A stretch of DNA of 64,000 bases from G963674835 sp963674835 (GCA_963674835.2 CAXXKC010000003.1:1860001-1924000); one strand, 5' to 3'; positions 45,762 to 55,566 are shown, counted from the stretch's first letter. Made by a program: numbers and translations. The notes: generated by a model from the sequence alone, not told the origin.

Positions 45762-47564
45762 TCAGAAGAAGATGATATTCAGTACGACGGTCATGGCCAA
45801 CACAGCAATCGCCAACACGGCCGGCCGTTTGTACCAGGGCAGGTTGCCTTCGTCGGGCTTCGCGGTGAGCGAGTAGACCAGCCCACGTAGTTCTTCGGCA
45901 GGGCGAGGGCTGGTCAGCAGGCTGATGACGATGGTTGTGACGAGGCAGACGCTGAAGGCGAAGATGGCCGTCCAGAATGTCTGCGACAGTTCGCTGGGAT
46001 AGGTGTGAAGCAAACCCAGGTAGCCTCCCTTGACTCCTCTGACGGCTCCAACAGGCAGCGTGAGGCCGTGGTGTGTGGCCGCCGCGGCCGTTCCGGCTAC
46101 GAGGCCCCAGAAGGCACCATGGCCCGTGGTGCGCCGCCAGAACATGCCCAGGGCGAAGGTGGCGAACAGGGGCGCATTTACGAAGGCAAAGACGAGCTGA
46201 AGCAAATCCATGATGTTGTTGAAAGATCGCGCCACGTAGGCAGCCGCTATAGAGAGGACAATGCCGGCTACAGTAGCAAATCGGCCCATCCATAGGTAAT
46301 GCTCGTCGGTACCGGTGCGATAGAGGTAGCTTTGGTAGATGTCGTACGTCCAGACGGTATTCAGCGCAGTCACGTTACCAGCCATTCCCGACATGAACGA
46401 AGCCAATAGTGCCGTCAGTCCGAGGCCGAGAAGCCCCGTGGGGAAGAAGTGGACAAGCATCATGGGCGTCGCCATGTCGTAGTCGAGCACAATCTGCCCT
46501 TTGCTGTCTCGCTCGGGCTCGGAGTCGGTTCCTGCCATCATCTTGGCCGGAATGATCCCTTGCCCATGCCAGGGCTGTTCCGCGGCAGCGCTTGAAGCGC
46601 CGGAGTTCGGAGTCGTTGCGGCCACGTGGTTGGTAACGACCAGCGCGATCATCCCCGGCACGATGACCAGGAAGGGGAAGAGCATCTTGGGAATAGCGGC
46701 GATCAGCGGTGTTCGTCGCGCGGACGCCATGGAGTCGGCAGCCATTGCCCGTTGCACAACGAGGAAGTCGGTGCACCAGTATCCGAACGACAGTACAAAA
46801 CCCAGCCCCATGACCAGCCCGAACCACTCAACACCGATAGGATTGGTCGCCGGACTTCCCATATGGGCCCAGCTCTCGGTGTAAGCAGTGGGAGGAAGGT
46901 GTTTCACTTCGGCGACATGAACCAGTCGCTCACACAGACCATCCCACCCGCCGACCGCGTATAGACCCAGAAAGACCAGCGGTAGGAAACCGAAAACAAT
47001 GAGGAAAAACTGAATCACTTCGTTGTAGATAGCGCTCGTCAGGCCGCCGAGGAAGATGTACACGAGGACGATCACGGCCGAGACCAGAATGCTGACGTTG
47101 AAATCCCAGCCCAGCAGGAGGTTGAACAGCTTTCCCATGGCGTACATCGACACGCCCGAGGAAAAGACGGTCATTCCGGCGAACGAGAAGGCGTTGAGGG
47201 CCCGTGTCTTTTCGTCGAAGCGGAGTTTCAAGTATTCGGGGACGCTTCGGGCGCGGGAGCCGTAGTAGAATGGCATCATGAAGATGCCTACGAAGACCAT
47301 GGCCGGGATGGCACCGATCCAGTAGAAGTGGCTGGTCGCGATGCCATACTTGGCCCCGGAAGCGCCCATGCCGATAACCTCCTGGGCGCCGAGATTGGCC
47401 GAGATGAAAGCCAGACCGGTGATCCAAGCCGGGATGGAACGACCCGAAAGAAAGAAGTCGGTACTGGTCCTCATCATGCGCTTGAGCACAAAGCCCACGC
47501 CCAACACGAAGACCATGTAGACGGCCATGATCGTATAATCGATGGGGGTAAAGTTCGTGATCAT
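45762..47564 (-). CDS. Sodium:solute symporter (SSS family)
   Basis: A 600-residue polytopic membrane protein of the SSS family, which couples Na+ influx to uptake of sugars, amino acids or vitamins. About 13-14 hydrophobic segments are visible, beginning with MAVYMVFVLGVGFVLK. The early FFLSGRSIPAWITGLAFISA stretch and YPEYLKLRF-like RSVPEYLKLRFDE are typical of the family. The substrate cannot be read from sequence. A short non-membrane loop with SEPERDSKG near the middle is an unusual insert. Its neighbour encoding a sugar kinase fusion makes a monosaccharide substrate plausible. Confidence 0.9.
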   Translation of the reverse strand: MITNFTPIDYTIMAVYMVFVLGVGFVLKRMMRTSTDFFLSGRSIPAWITGLAFISANLGAQEVIGMGASGAKYGIATSHFYWIGAIPAMVFVGIFMMPFYYGSRARSVPEYLKLRFDEKTRALNAFSFAGMTVFSSGVSMYAMGKLFNLLLGWDFNVSILVSAVIVLVYIFLGGLTSAIYNEVIQFFLIVFGFLPLVFLGLYAVGGWDGLCERLVHVAEVKHLPPTAYTESWAHMGSPATNPIGVEWFGLVMGLGFVLSFGYWCTDFLVVQRAMAADSMASARRTPLIAAIPKMLFPFLVIVPGMIALVVTNHVAATTPNSGASSAAAEQPWHGQGIIPAKMMAGTDSEPERDSKGQIVLDYDMATPMMLVHFFPTGLLGLGLTALLASFMSGMAGNVTALNTVWTYDIYQSYLYRTGTDEHYLWMGRFATVAGIVLSIAAAYVARSFNNIMDLLQLVFAFVNAPLFATFALGMFWRRTTGHGAFWGLVAGTAAAATHHGLTLPVGAVRGVKGGYLGLLHTYPSELSQTFWTAIFAFSVCLVTTIVISLLTSPRPAEELRGLVYSLTAKPDEGNLPWYKRPAVLAIAVLAMTVVLNIIFF

Positions 47565-47693
47565 CCGGGAGGCTCCTCAGGATTGCTGGCCTGCTGCGAT
47601 GCCGGACGTGGCCGGCCCGCTCATGCTAGCAGGTTCGCAGGAAGGCCGTCAACTGGTCGGCCGACGGCCGAATGGCGCGGCTTGGGAGCCTGT

Positions 47694-50405
47694 TCAGAAC
47701 TCGGCCAGTCCGGCCCCTTCGACAGGAACACAGGGCAGAATGGCGGGTTTGAGGCCTGCGGGACGGTAGTATTCGCGGATCAGCGCCCGGCGCAGCGAAG
47801 GAACGGCCTGTTTGCGGGCGAGCACCATGATACAACCTCCCAGCCCGGCTCCGGCGATCTGTGCTCCAGCGACGCCCGGCACCCTTGAGGCGATGTCGAC
47901 CATGCGATCGATCTCGGGGGTGCTGCAGGCATAGCTACCCGGCTGCCGGTACAGCTGGGCGTTGAGCACGCGGAGGGGGCCCTCGCTGGCCAGGTCGTGG
48001 ATGAGCCGATTCAGATACGTGTCGGAAACGTCCTCGTCGACCGGTTCATAGGCTCCATCGGGACGCGGGCGACTCACGCGGTCGCCGTCGTGGCTGATCA
48101 ACATCATCTGTCCCAACTCGTCGATTCGGCCCGACTCGAGCAGTCCGACGGCCAAGCGGCTGCGGAGCATCTCGGCGATGCCGTAGAGGAGCACGCCGCG
48201 CGGTTGGTAGGCCGCCGGTTCGTCGTGGCTGGCAAAACACGTTTCGATCAAATCGCGATGATCCGCTGGTAGCATGGCCACGAAGTCCTTGCGCTGCATC
48301 GACACGGGCACTCGCGTCAGCCAATTGTAAATGGCGCTGGTCGGGCAGCCGAGCTTCTCCGGATCCACGTCGCGAAGGTACTCGACCATTCCTGCGATCT
48401 CCGGACAACGTTGCTTCAGTAGTGCCAGCCCCAAGTTGTAGGTCGCGACCCGGGCATTGAATTGGTGTTTGGCCGACGCGCTCTTGGCGGCGTGAATATG
48501 GCTGTTGGCGATGACCACCTGGTAGTCGGCAGGTGCGTCGATGATCTTCTCCAGACGGAAGGGCAGGTATCCGACATGAGCGATCTTGCCTCGCTGGCCG
48601 AGATAGATGGCGGCGTGATCGCCTGCGCCCCCACGCGAACCGACAAACCACTCTCCCTCGCCACACAGGTCGATGAACTGCTGGCTGGTGAGTTCGAAGT
48701 TGTTCAGGGCGATCGTGGCCTGCAGCGCGGCGACGACAAGCGTGGAACTGCTGCTCAAGCCGGCCGCGATGGGAACGTTTCCCGACACGGCCAGATTGAT
48801 TCCGCGCACCTTGATTTCGGGGTATCGGTGCTGCAGACGGAGCACGGCTGCCTTCAAGTAGTTGCTCCAGTCGCCAGCGGCGTTGCGGAGCATGTTGCGC
48901 ACCCAGGGGCTTTCCACGAAATTGAGCCACTCGCGAAAGGCGAAGCGGCCCATCATCTCGGCGATGGAGAATTCGACCGGCTTGAACCTGGCCGGCTGCA
49001 CGTTGACGGCCACGACCTGATCGTCCTGACGGAGGCTCGCCACGGCAATCGTTTCGCGGTCGATGGCGAGGAAATTCGTCGTGCCACCCCGATGGTCAAC
49101 GTGGCGTCCCATGAGGTTGACGCGGCCCGGCGCGCGAACGAGGCAGACCTTGTCGTCCGCTCCGAATCGCCGAGCATAGCACTCCAACACGCGCACCATG
49201 TCGCGAAGCTTCGCCTCGTGCAATTCCGGGTGATTGCCGTAGATCTGGTGCATCCAGCGGGCAATGCTGGGGCGCCGCTGCTCGATCCGCTCGAGCCACT
49301 GCCGGACCGTTCGGTACTGATTGGGCCGCAACTGGGGGTGACCAGAAGCAGCGGCGCGGCGGGTGGACGGTTTCTGGCGCCGAACGTGGTCTTGGATGGC
49401 CAACAACTCGTCCGGCGAATTGAATCCCTGGATCCACTCGGGATGATCGACAGTCACCGCACGCACGCGGTACCGCGGCTGATCCTGACTGTCCTTCATC
49501 TGCGACAACAGACGGACAACGTCGGTCAGGTAATACTCTCCCTGGGCATTGTCGTTATCGAGCCGGCGGAGCCCCTCGAAGAAGGCCTCTTTGCGAAACA
49601 GGTAGAGGCTGGGATTCGTGTATCGGGAAAGACGACGGATCTGGCGGACGCTGTACGTCTTGCCGTCGACTTCCATCCATTCGCGCCATTGGCGGATCAA
49701 CTTCTCCAACTTGCCCTGATTCAACGGCTTGTCGGATCGCGCCAGCTTGAGCAGGGGCCCGAACGCACGCGACTGCTTCTTGGGATCGGGCAAATGGGCT
49801 TGAACCACCTTGCGGACGTTCTCGCCTGTTACACGACCGGTGGAGGCAATGATCTCCTGCAATCGTTCCGCGACCTCCAGGCGGGCTCGGTCGGTGCGCT
49901 CAAGGATTGCCAGGGCACATCCCTCACGATTGATCAGCACTCGTCCCACGGAGTCCCGCGAGGCCTCGCTGGGAGGGACCGCCAACAGGGCCAAGTCGGC
50001 CTGCTGTTTGAGGAATCCGTCGATCAGGGCGTCGACCGCAGCTTCCTCCACGTACTTGTCGCCCATGGTCACCAGGATGTTGCCTTCGAGGCCGTACTGC
50101 TCGAGAGCTTCGGCCGCGACCTTGGCGGCATGCCCGGTACCCAGTTGAGGCTCCTGGTGGACATAGAGCACGCCGGGATGCTCGCGGGTGACCGTTTCCA
50201 TGACCTGCTCGGCGTGGCTGCCGACAACGACAAGGAATCGGAGGAACCCTTGGCGACGAAAGAGTCCGATCTGACGGCTGATTGCGGGCACACCATCGAT
50301 CTCGAAGCAGACCTTGCTGAGGTCGCTGCGTCCCATGCGCGTTCCCTTGCCAGCGGCGAGCAGCACAATGGTCGTTTCTTGAGCAAGTTGCTGGTATTGG
50401 GGCAT
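47694..50405 (-). CDS. Fused sugar-1-phosphate nucleotidyltransferase and GHMP sugar kinase
   Basis: A 903-residue two-domain enzyme. Residues ~1-360 are a nucleotidyltransferase with LLAAGKGTRMG (residues 15-25) and the later QGEYYLTDVV, resembling GlmU-type folds. Residues ~400-903 are a galactokinase-like GHMP kinase: APGRVNLMGRHVDHRGG near residue 421, VPIAAGLSSSS near 548 and GAGLGGCIMVL near 852. A single chain that phosphorylates a sugar and then activates it recalls the Bacteroides fucose salvage enzyme FKP, though the nucleotidyltransferase half is of a different type. It lies next to an SSS symporter and among polysaccharide genes. Confidence 0.92.
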   Translation of the reverse strand: MPQYQQLAQETTIVLLAAGKGTRMGRSDLSKVCFEIDGVPAISRQIGLFRRQGFLRFLVVVGSHAEQVMETVTREHPGVLYVHQEPQLGTGHAAKVAAEALEQYGLEGNILVTMGDKYVEEAAVDALIDGFLKQQADLALLAVPPSEASRDSVGRVLINREGCALAILERTDRARLEVAERLQEIIASTGRVTGENVRKVVQAHLPDPKKQSRAFGPLLKLARSDKPLNQGKLEKLIRQWREWMEVDGKTYSVRQIRRLSRYTNPSLYLFRKEAFFEGLRRLDNDNAQGEYYLTDVVRLLSQMKDSQDQPRYRVRAVTVDHPEWIQGFNSPDELLAIQDHVRRQKPSTRRAAASGHPQLRPNQYRTVRQWLERIEQRRPSIARWMHQIYGNHPELHEAKLRDMVRVLECYARRFGADDKVCLVRAPGRVNLMGRHVDHRGGTTNFLAIDRETIAVASLRQDDQVVAVNVQPARFKPVEFSIAEMMGRFAFREWLNFVESPWVRNMLRNAAGDWSNYLKAAVLRLQHRYPEIKVRGINLAVSGNVPIAAGLSSSSTLVVAALQATIALNNFELTSQQFIDLCGEGEWFVGSRGGAGDHAAIYLGQRGKIAHVGYLPFRLEKIIDAPADYQVVIANSHIHAAKSASAKHQFNARVATYNLGLALLKQRCPEIAGMVEYLRDVDPEKLGCPTSAIYNWLTRVPVSMQRKDFVAMLPADHRDLIETCFASHDEPAAYQPRGVLLYGIAEMLRSRLAVGLLESGRIDELGQMMLISHDGDRVSRPRPDGAYEPVDEDVSDTYLNRLIHDLASEGPLRVLNAQLYRQPGSYACSTPEIDRMVDIASRVPGVAGAQIAGAGLGGCIMVLARKQAVPSLRRALIREYYRPAGLKPAILPCVPVEGAGLAEF

Positions 50406-50746
50406 GATCTCGTCTTTTGGCTATCGGAACTGAAACGCGCACGATGCAGCCAAGCGCCTTGAGCTGCGGCCGATCTGGCCTATCCTCCGGGTGAAAACGT
50501 CTGAATTCCGTATTTAGGGTGGTGCAACGAACAGTGTTCTCGGGGATCTGGTCGCACCATGAGTCGGAGACCATGACGGTATCGACCATCGATCACCACA
50601 CGGATGTGTTGGCAACTGATGATATCCTTCGCCGTAGGTTATCGATACCACACAAAATAGCTGTTTACCCGGCCATGCGGGGGGCAATAGCCGATCGTCA
50701 ATCGGCGTCTGCTTCAGTGCGGAGTTCGGTGAATAGGGACCGCGTT
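50406..50746. other. Spacer between the fusion kinase gene and the adenylate ligase gene
   Basis: 341 bp between two minus-strand genes. A small inverted repeat, GCCGAT/ATCGGC, lies near 50690-50706 with no T-run. The region should contain the fusion-gene promoter. No gene recognised. Confidence 0.4.
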
Positions 50747-52144
50747 TCATGGGTCGGTTGTATCTGGGGCACCGCCTCGGGCTTGGCGGAGCCTCTGTTC
50801 TGCAACTTGGCTGATAACAGGCCGATACTTACCGGAGGGGGCGGGCGCAATGGCGTCGACTGTCTGCACCACAATGGTCTCGTCGCTTGCCAGGCGTGCC
50901 TGAATCTGGCGGCGAGCCTGCTCGGCGCCGTCGGAGGGAAAATGGGCGTCGGTCACCAGCAAGAGGCGGATCTCGCCCAAGCGATCCTGCAGGGCCTGGA
51001 ATTGCACGATGCCAGGGATCGATCGGCAGACGTAGATGAAGGCGTAGCCGGGAATCCATCGGCCGTCGGACGTGACGACGAAGTCGGCCACACGGCCGCC
51101 GCTGACCTTCACGTTGCCGAGCGTGCGTCCACAGGAACAGGCCGTCTTGGAGAGTGTCACCAGATCGCCCGTCCGGTAGCGGATGATGGGCATGACGGTG
51201 CTGAAGAGGTTCGTCAGCACCAATTCGCCCTCGCCGTCGGTAGGCTCCAGGGAGTGGGGATCGATTGTTTCCAAGAAAAGCTGTTCGTCCATGGTGTGCA
51301 TGCTCAGGCAGGAGCATTCATGGCCGACGAGCCCTCCCTCCCGCAAGCCATAGGAGTCGTAGACGGGAACATCGAAAGCTTGGCGAATGAGGTCCCGGTC
51401 GGGATCGGCCAGCATCTCCGAGGTGGTGCAAACGGCCCTGAGGCCTCGCTGCTTGAGGCGAGTGAGGTCCAACCCCCGAGAGCGCGCCATCATCGACATG
51501 AGGGTGAGGCTGTTGGGGTAGCCGAAGATGCAGTGCGGCCGCCACCGCAGCCAGTCGTTGAAGTACTGGGCCACCAATTCGGGTTTCAGCTCGAAACCGT
51601 TGGTCAGGCCATCGTTGATGAAGAAGTCGCGAATCCGTTTGAGGCGATCCTGTTTGCTCAGCTCGATGGGCGATCCCCAGAAGTACATCTCGCGATCGCC
51701 CTTGTTGATGCCGATCCAGCGATGGCCGCGGATGCGCGCGGCGTTGATATGCGATTCGCGTTGGGAATCGGTGTAGAACTGGAGGGCTTCGTTGGTGGAG
51801 CCACTCGTGCGGACCAGCATGAGGCGGCGGCGCCCATCCCGCCAGACCATTCTCTCTCGTTCGGCGCGGACGGTCTCCTTGTCCAGCAAGGGAAACCGCT
51901 GCAGGTCCGCCAGGGAGCGAATGTCGATCGGCGAGAAACCTGCTGCATCGATGAGCGACCGCCAGTACGGCGTGTGGGCATACGCCTGGGCGACAATATC
52001 TTGTAGCCTCTGGAGCTGCAACCGTTCGAGGCGTTCTCGCGGCCAGTACTGGCTTTGTTCCAGCTCGTTGAGGATTGCGAATGTACTGCGGCCGAGCATT
52101 CGTTCCTGGATGCGAAAGGCGGTTCTGGCCAGCAGCGGAAGCAT
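50747..52144 (-). CDS. PaaK/CapK-like adenylate-forming ligase
   Basis: A 465-residue enzyme of the phenylacetate-CoA ligase/coenzyme F390 synthetase/CapK group of adenylate-forming ligases. The P-loop is RTSGSTNEALQFY at residues 112-124. The GYPNSLTLMS, TTSEML, YGLREGG and RYRTGDLVTLS motifs bind AMP and the carboxylate. Group members activate an acid as an acyl-adenylate and pass it to CoA or another acceptor. CSCGRTLG near the C-terminal third is conserved in this group. It is 12 bp downstream of the deacetylase and clearly in the same operon. Confidence 0.9.
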   Translation of the reverse strand: MLPLLARTAFRIQERMLGRSTFAILNELEQSQYWPRERLERLQLQRLQDIVAQAYAHTPYWRSLIDAAGFSPIDIRSLADLQRFPLLDKETVRAERERMVWRDGRRRLMLVRTSGSTNEALQFYTDSQRESHINAARIRGHRWIGINKGDREMYFWGSPIELSKQDRLKRIRDFFINDGLTNGFELKPELVAQYFNDWLRWRPHCIFGYPNSLTLMSMMARSRGLDLTRLKQRGLRAVCTTSEMLADPDRDLIRQAFDVPVYDSYGLREGGLVGHECSCLSMHTMDEQLFLETIDPHSLEPTDGEGELVLTNLFSTVMPIIRYRTGDLVTLSKTACSCGRTLGNVKVSGGRVADFVVTSDGRWIPGYAFIYVCRSIPGIVQFQALQDRLGEIRLLLVTDAHFPSDGAEQARRQIQARLASDETIVVQTVDAIAPAPSGKYRPVISQVAEQRLRQARGGAPDTTDP

Positions 52145-52156
52145 GACGATCGACTC

Positions 52157-53158
52157 CTAGGTCCAGTAGAGGCGGTTGACGGCCTGCACGGCCTTTCGGA
52201 CGACGGCCCTAGGATGGACGAGCTTGCAGGGGAAGACTTCGCTCGCCTGATAGGTCCCCGCGAGCACGGCCTCCGCCAGGCTGGAGAACGAATGGGCCGG
52301 CCGGTCGGCTCGTGCCTGCAACCAGTCGCAAAAACGGCGAAAACGGCGGGTCACTACCCGGTTGAGCCGCCCGCCGTCGTACTGAATGTTGCGGACCTTG
52401 AAGAGGCTGAAGCTGTGCAGAATGACGACGGAGTCGGCGCCGGCAGCGCAGGTCGCATCGACGGCATCGCGGCATTCTTCGAAGCTGATTCCCACCAGGT
52501 CCAAGGGCTTTGCCGCGTGCACACCTGGCAGCCGAGCCTGACGGAAGCCCGACAACGCCATTTCGAGCACGGGGCCGTACCACTTCGAGCCGTTGTAGGG
52601 CTGCTCCGAGGCGAAGCAGCACCGTTGGCCCGCATAGGGGAAGCTATAACTGCTATCGAGGAGAATTCCAGTCGCCGCCAGTTGTTGGAGCGTTTCTTCC
52701 GAAGCCGCCAGATTGCCTGCTCGAAATGCCACGGGTCGTCTGCCGGTCCATTGCTTGAGGCGGTCGATTCCTTCCTCCAATAGGGCTCGCTGGTCGGTGG
52801 CATCCAACTCGGACATGGCATCGGTGCGCGGATGCGGTTTACCTTGGTGAGCCAAACCATAGTGTTTGTGGTTGGGATGGACGTGCAGTTGGACATCCTG
52901 GCCATGGTCCAAGAGGAATTCGCACACGCGATGCATCGCACCAGGATAACCTTGCTCGTCGGTGAAGGCTTCGACGAAGAAGGTCGCCACGAGCCCGCGT
53001 TCCTGGAGAATCTGGACGATCAGCGGCAGGCCAAGTTGTTGCCCGTCGTACTCACCCCAGATCGCCCGCGACGGTGGAACCGGCCGAAGGCCTGAGTCTT
53101 GCCAGGCTCCGCCCATGCTGCATTCGACATCGAAAGTGAGAAAGACACCGCGCTTCAT
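52157..53158 (-). CDS. Polysaccharide deacetylase family protein
   Basis: A 333-residue NodB-homology/polysaccharide deacetylase. The N-terminal GVFLTFDVECSMGG has the metal-binding Asp (residue 10), and DVQLHVHPNHKHYG near residue 90 holds the His ligands. FRAGNLAASEETLQQL follows. The enzyme removes N- or O-acetyl groups from a glycan or sugar nucleotide; no signal peptide is obvious, so it may act on a cytoplasmic substrate. It overlaps the ATP-grasp gene by four bases (ATGA), which indicates translational coupling. Confidence 0.9.
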   Translation of the reverse strand: MKRGVFLTFDVECSMGGAWQDSGLRPVPPSRAIWGEYDGQQLGLPLIVQILQERGLVATFFVEAFTDEQGYPGAMHRVCEFLLDHGQDVQLHVHPNHKHYGLAHQGKPHPRTDAMSELDATDQRALLEEGIDRLKQWTGRRPVAFRAGNLAASEETLQQLAATGILLDSSYSFPYAGQRCCFASEQPYNGSKWYGPVLEMALSGFRQARLPGVHAAKPLDLVGISFEECRDAVDATCAAGADSVVILHSFSLFKVRNIQYDGGRLNRVVTRRFRRFCDWLQARADRPAHSFSSLAEAVLAGTYQASEVFPCKLVHPRAVVRKAVQAVNRLYWT

Positions 53159-54501
53159 GGGATCGGTGGCTCGGGGTGGGGCGGAGAAGCGTGTGTGGAT
53201 TCTCCGGGGGTCGTTGCAGAAGTCATCTCACCGGATCGTGTGCCGAGGGAGAGATCTTCAGACAACGGCTCTGCGTCCCTGCGCAACAGCCGTTTGCGAA
53301 TCATCTGTTTGAGGTCGACGAAGTAGGGTTTGGGATCGCTCCACGAGAAGCAATCGTCTTTGGTCCACGGGCCGCAGTGCCAGGCGAATCGGGCGATCGC
53401 GTGGAGCCGGCCCAAGTGTTGTTGATCGGGCGGCATGGGATCGCGCCGCAGCATGGCCAGTAACCAATTGGCGTGACCGCCGAGAATCCGCGTGCGAAGT
53501 CCCAGCCGGTAGGGCGTCTTGCGCATCGCCTCCGGCTCGAAATGGCTCTGCCACAAGAGACGGGGAGCGTCGAAGCCAGCCATGATCACCGTTGGCAAGC
53601 CGCCACAGAAGCGAGGGTTGATTTCCAGGAGGATGTACCGATCGGTTGCGGGATCGTAATGAAACTGCACAGCAGCGATCCCCTCCCAGCCAATGGCCTG
53701 GAGTATGTTGACTGCGTCGGACCGCATCGCCTCGTGACGGCAGGTCACGCGCCGCACGGTGACACCGCCTGCGAGCGGCATGTGGTCCTCGCCGACGTAC
53801 CCGCCGGTCATGAAGGCTTCGCCCCGGTGCATGAGGATCTGTATGTGAGCCTCAACGCCGGGATGGTACTCTTGCACAAGCACGTTGTCGGCGTAGTCTG
53901 CAACGTCTTGGTATAGTGCATCAAGTTCAAGCTGGTTGCAGGCGTAGGCCGCTTTCCAGGGAGCAAGCTCGGTGCCCACGGGGCCCATCTGACGGCGGGT
54001 CCGCAGTACCAATGGATACCGCAGCGTGTCTGCACCCGAACGCATCAGCACGTCGAGTGTCGTTCCCTTGGCTACGGGGATGCCAAGATCGAGGCACTGT
54101 CGGTGGAGGGAGTCTTTGTCGGTAGCCTTTTCAAACGCGCCGGCGGCGGGCGAGAACAGATGAACGTGCGGTTCGAGTTGCTCGCGACGTTGGATCAAGG
54201 CGAGATGGTGGCCTTCTGCAATCGGCATGATCGAACCGACATTCAGTTCCCTGGCCAATTCCTCGACTTGCTCAGCAGCAGGCTTAGCTTGCGGCCCGCG
54301 ATCCAAGGTCCACGCACCGGCGCAATACCGGCTATGGGCGGCCTGACCGGCAGCCGAATTGCAGACGGCGAAGACGGTCAGGCCGTGATTCGCCAGGCTG
54401 CGTAGCACCGAGAGTCCCACTTGCGTATCGCCGCAGAGGGCCAGGACCCGGCGCGCGGACGGGCCGGTACTTGACGAGTTGGGACCATGAAGCCGTTTCA
54501 T
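53155..54501 (-). CDS. ATP-grasp ligase
   Basis: A 448-residue ATP-grasp enzyme related to carbamoyl-phosphate synthetase/D-Ala ligase folds. The N-terminal region VLALCGDTQVGLSVLRSLA resembles the pre-ATP-grasp Rossmann-like domain. EKATDKDSLHRQCLDLGIPV, VLVQEYHPGVEAHIQILM and YILLEINPRFCGG are the ATP and metal-binding segments. Such enzymes form amide bonds between a carboxylate and an amine. I use ATG 54501, one base past the epimerase stop (TAATATG); an in-frame ATG at 54525 is possible. C-terminal ~60 residues are low-complexity and Pro/Ser-rich. Confidence 0.85.
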   Translation of the reverse strand: MKRLHGPNSSSTGPSARRVLALCGDTQVGLSVLRSLANHGLTVFAVCNSAAGQAAHSRYCAGAWTLDRGPQAKPAAEQVEELARELNVGSIMPIAEGHHLALIQRREQLEPHVHLFSPAAGAFEKATDKDSLHRQCLDLGIPVAKGTTLDVLMRSGADTLRYPLVLRTRRQMGPVGTELAPWKAAYACNQLELDALYQDVADYADNVLVQEYHPGVEAHIQILMHRGEAFMTGGYVGEDHMPLAGGVTVRRVTCRHEAMRSDAVNILQAIGWEGIAAVQFHYDPATDRYILLEINPRFCGGLPTVIMAGFDAPRLLWQSHFEPEAMRKTPYRLGLRTRILGGHANWLLAMLRRDPMPPDQQHLGRLHAIARFAWHCGPWTKDDCFSWSDPKPYFVDLKQMIRKRLLRRDAEPLSEDLSLGTRSGEMTSATTPGESTHASPPHPEPPIP

Positions 54502-54502
54502 A

Positions 54503-55465
54503 TTAGGTCGAACCGGGCATGTCACCGCGGCAAACGTTCTGCCACATTTCCTCCAACGACCGTCGCAGAGTTATTCTCGGTTTCCAGCCCACCGCGGCGG
54601 CAATCTTGGACACATCGGCGCAGACGCGTGCCACCTCCACAGACCGCCGGCGGTCCGCGCTTCCGACGATTGGCACGTCGATATCGGCGATGGCAAGGAG
54701 CTCTTCGATCACCTCCCGAATCGATACGTCTCGTCCGCAGCCCACATTGTAAGCTTCACCCGGCTGCCCCCCTTCCAAGAGGAGATCCATCGCCTCAACG
54801 ACGTCGCGGACATCGACGAAATCGCGACGCGGGTCCGTATTTCCCACATCGAGACGGTCGGACAGACCGGCCGCACAGCGTTTCAATTGGCCGATGAACG
54901 CCATGGGCACCAGGTCTTCCGGCTGGCCCGGACCGAGCAGATTGAACAGGCGGGCGCGAATGATGGGAAGGCGATCCCCATATGCGAACGCGGCGGCAAG
55001 TTGATCCTGGCAGGCCTTGCTCAATGCATAGTCGCTTACGGGCCGGAACGGCTGCCCCTCGCCGATGGGAAGCTCATCATCACGCACCAGCCCGTAAACG
55101 GCCGCGGAACCGGCCTGCACGATTCGCGGATCAGGGCGCAGTCGGGCGTCGGCCAGCGCTCGGTACAGATGGTCTGTGCCAACAACATTCACGGCCAGAT
55201 AGTCGGACAGCGACGCGTTGCGGAGCAAACCGGCCAAGTGAATCACATGCGTGGGGCGACTCTGAGCGATCAACTCCTGAGTTGCCTCCAAATCGCATAG
55301 ATTGACCTGACAGTAGTGCTGAGCGGAGACATGTGATGGTCGTGGGCGATCGCTGGCCGCCCAGACAGTCACATCGGGATGATTCGCTTGCCAATGCCGT
55401 AGTGTCCACGTGCCGAGGTAGCCTGTGGCACCGGTGACCAGTAGTCGTCGTTCGGAATCGTTCAT
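54503..55465 (-). CDS. NAD-dependent sugar epimerase/dehydratase
   Basis: A 320-residue extended short-chain dehydrogenase with VTGATGYLGTWTLRHW (NAD loop) and the intact catalytic SDYALSKACQDQL, that is YxxxK. Later motifs GPGQPEDLVPMAFI and DPRRDFVDVRDVVEAM resemble GDP-4-keto-6-deoxymannose reductase (RMD) and related enzymes. It acts on a nucleotide sugar in the cytoplasm. ATG 55465 is used; the frame is open to 55543 but without support. It is directly upstream of the ATP-grasp gene. Confidence 0.88.
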   Translation of the reverse strand: MNDSERRLLVTGATGYLGTWTLRHWQANHPDVTVWAASDRPRPSHVSAQHYCQVNLCDLEATQELIAQSRPTHVIHLAGLLRNASLSDYLAVNVVGTDHLYRALADARLRPDPRIVQAGSAAVYGLVRDDELPIGEGQPFRPVSDYALSKACQDQLAAAFAYGDRLPIIRARLFNLLGPGQPEDLVPMAFIGQLKRCAAGLSDRLDVGNTDPRRDFVDVRDVVEAMDLLLEGGQPGEAYNVGCGRDVSIREVIEELLAIADIDVPIVGSADRRRSVEVARVCADVSKIAAAVGWKPRITLRRSLEEMWQNVCRGDMPGST

Positions 55466-55566
55466 GGGCGTTGCTAGTGCGTGTCGCACTCGACTATAGC
55501 GTTCGCAGCGGCGTGTTTCTGCGGTTCCGAAAGCGAAATACACGCTACGGTTACGCCGAATGCGTT

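Noticed and set aside
48462..50462. A long (666-codon) plus-strand open frame
   Set aside because: It lies antisense to the fused nucleotidyltransferase-kinase, whose motifs are unmistakable. Long antisense frames are expected in GC-rich coding DNA, and this one has no recognisable domain.
50519..52006. A 495-codon plus-strand open frame
   Set aside because: Antisense to the PaaK/CapK-like ligase gene; no domain recognised and no sensible start context.
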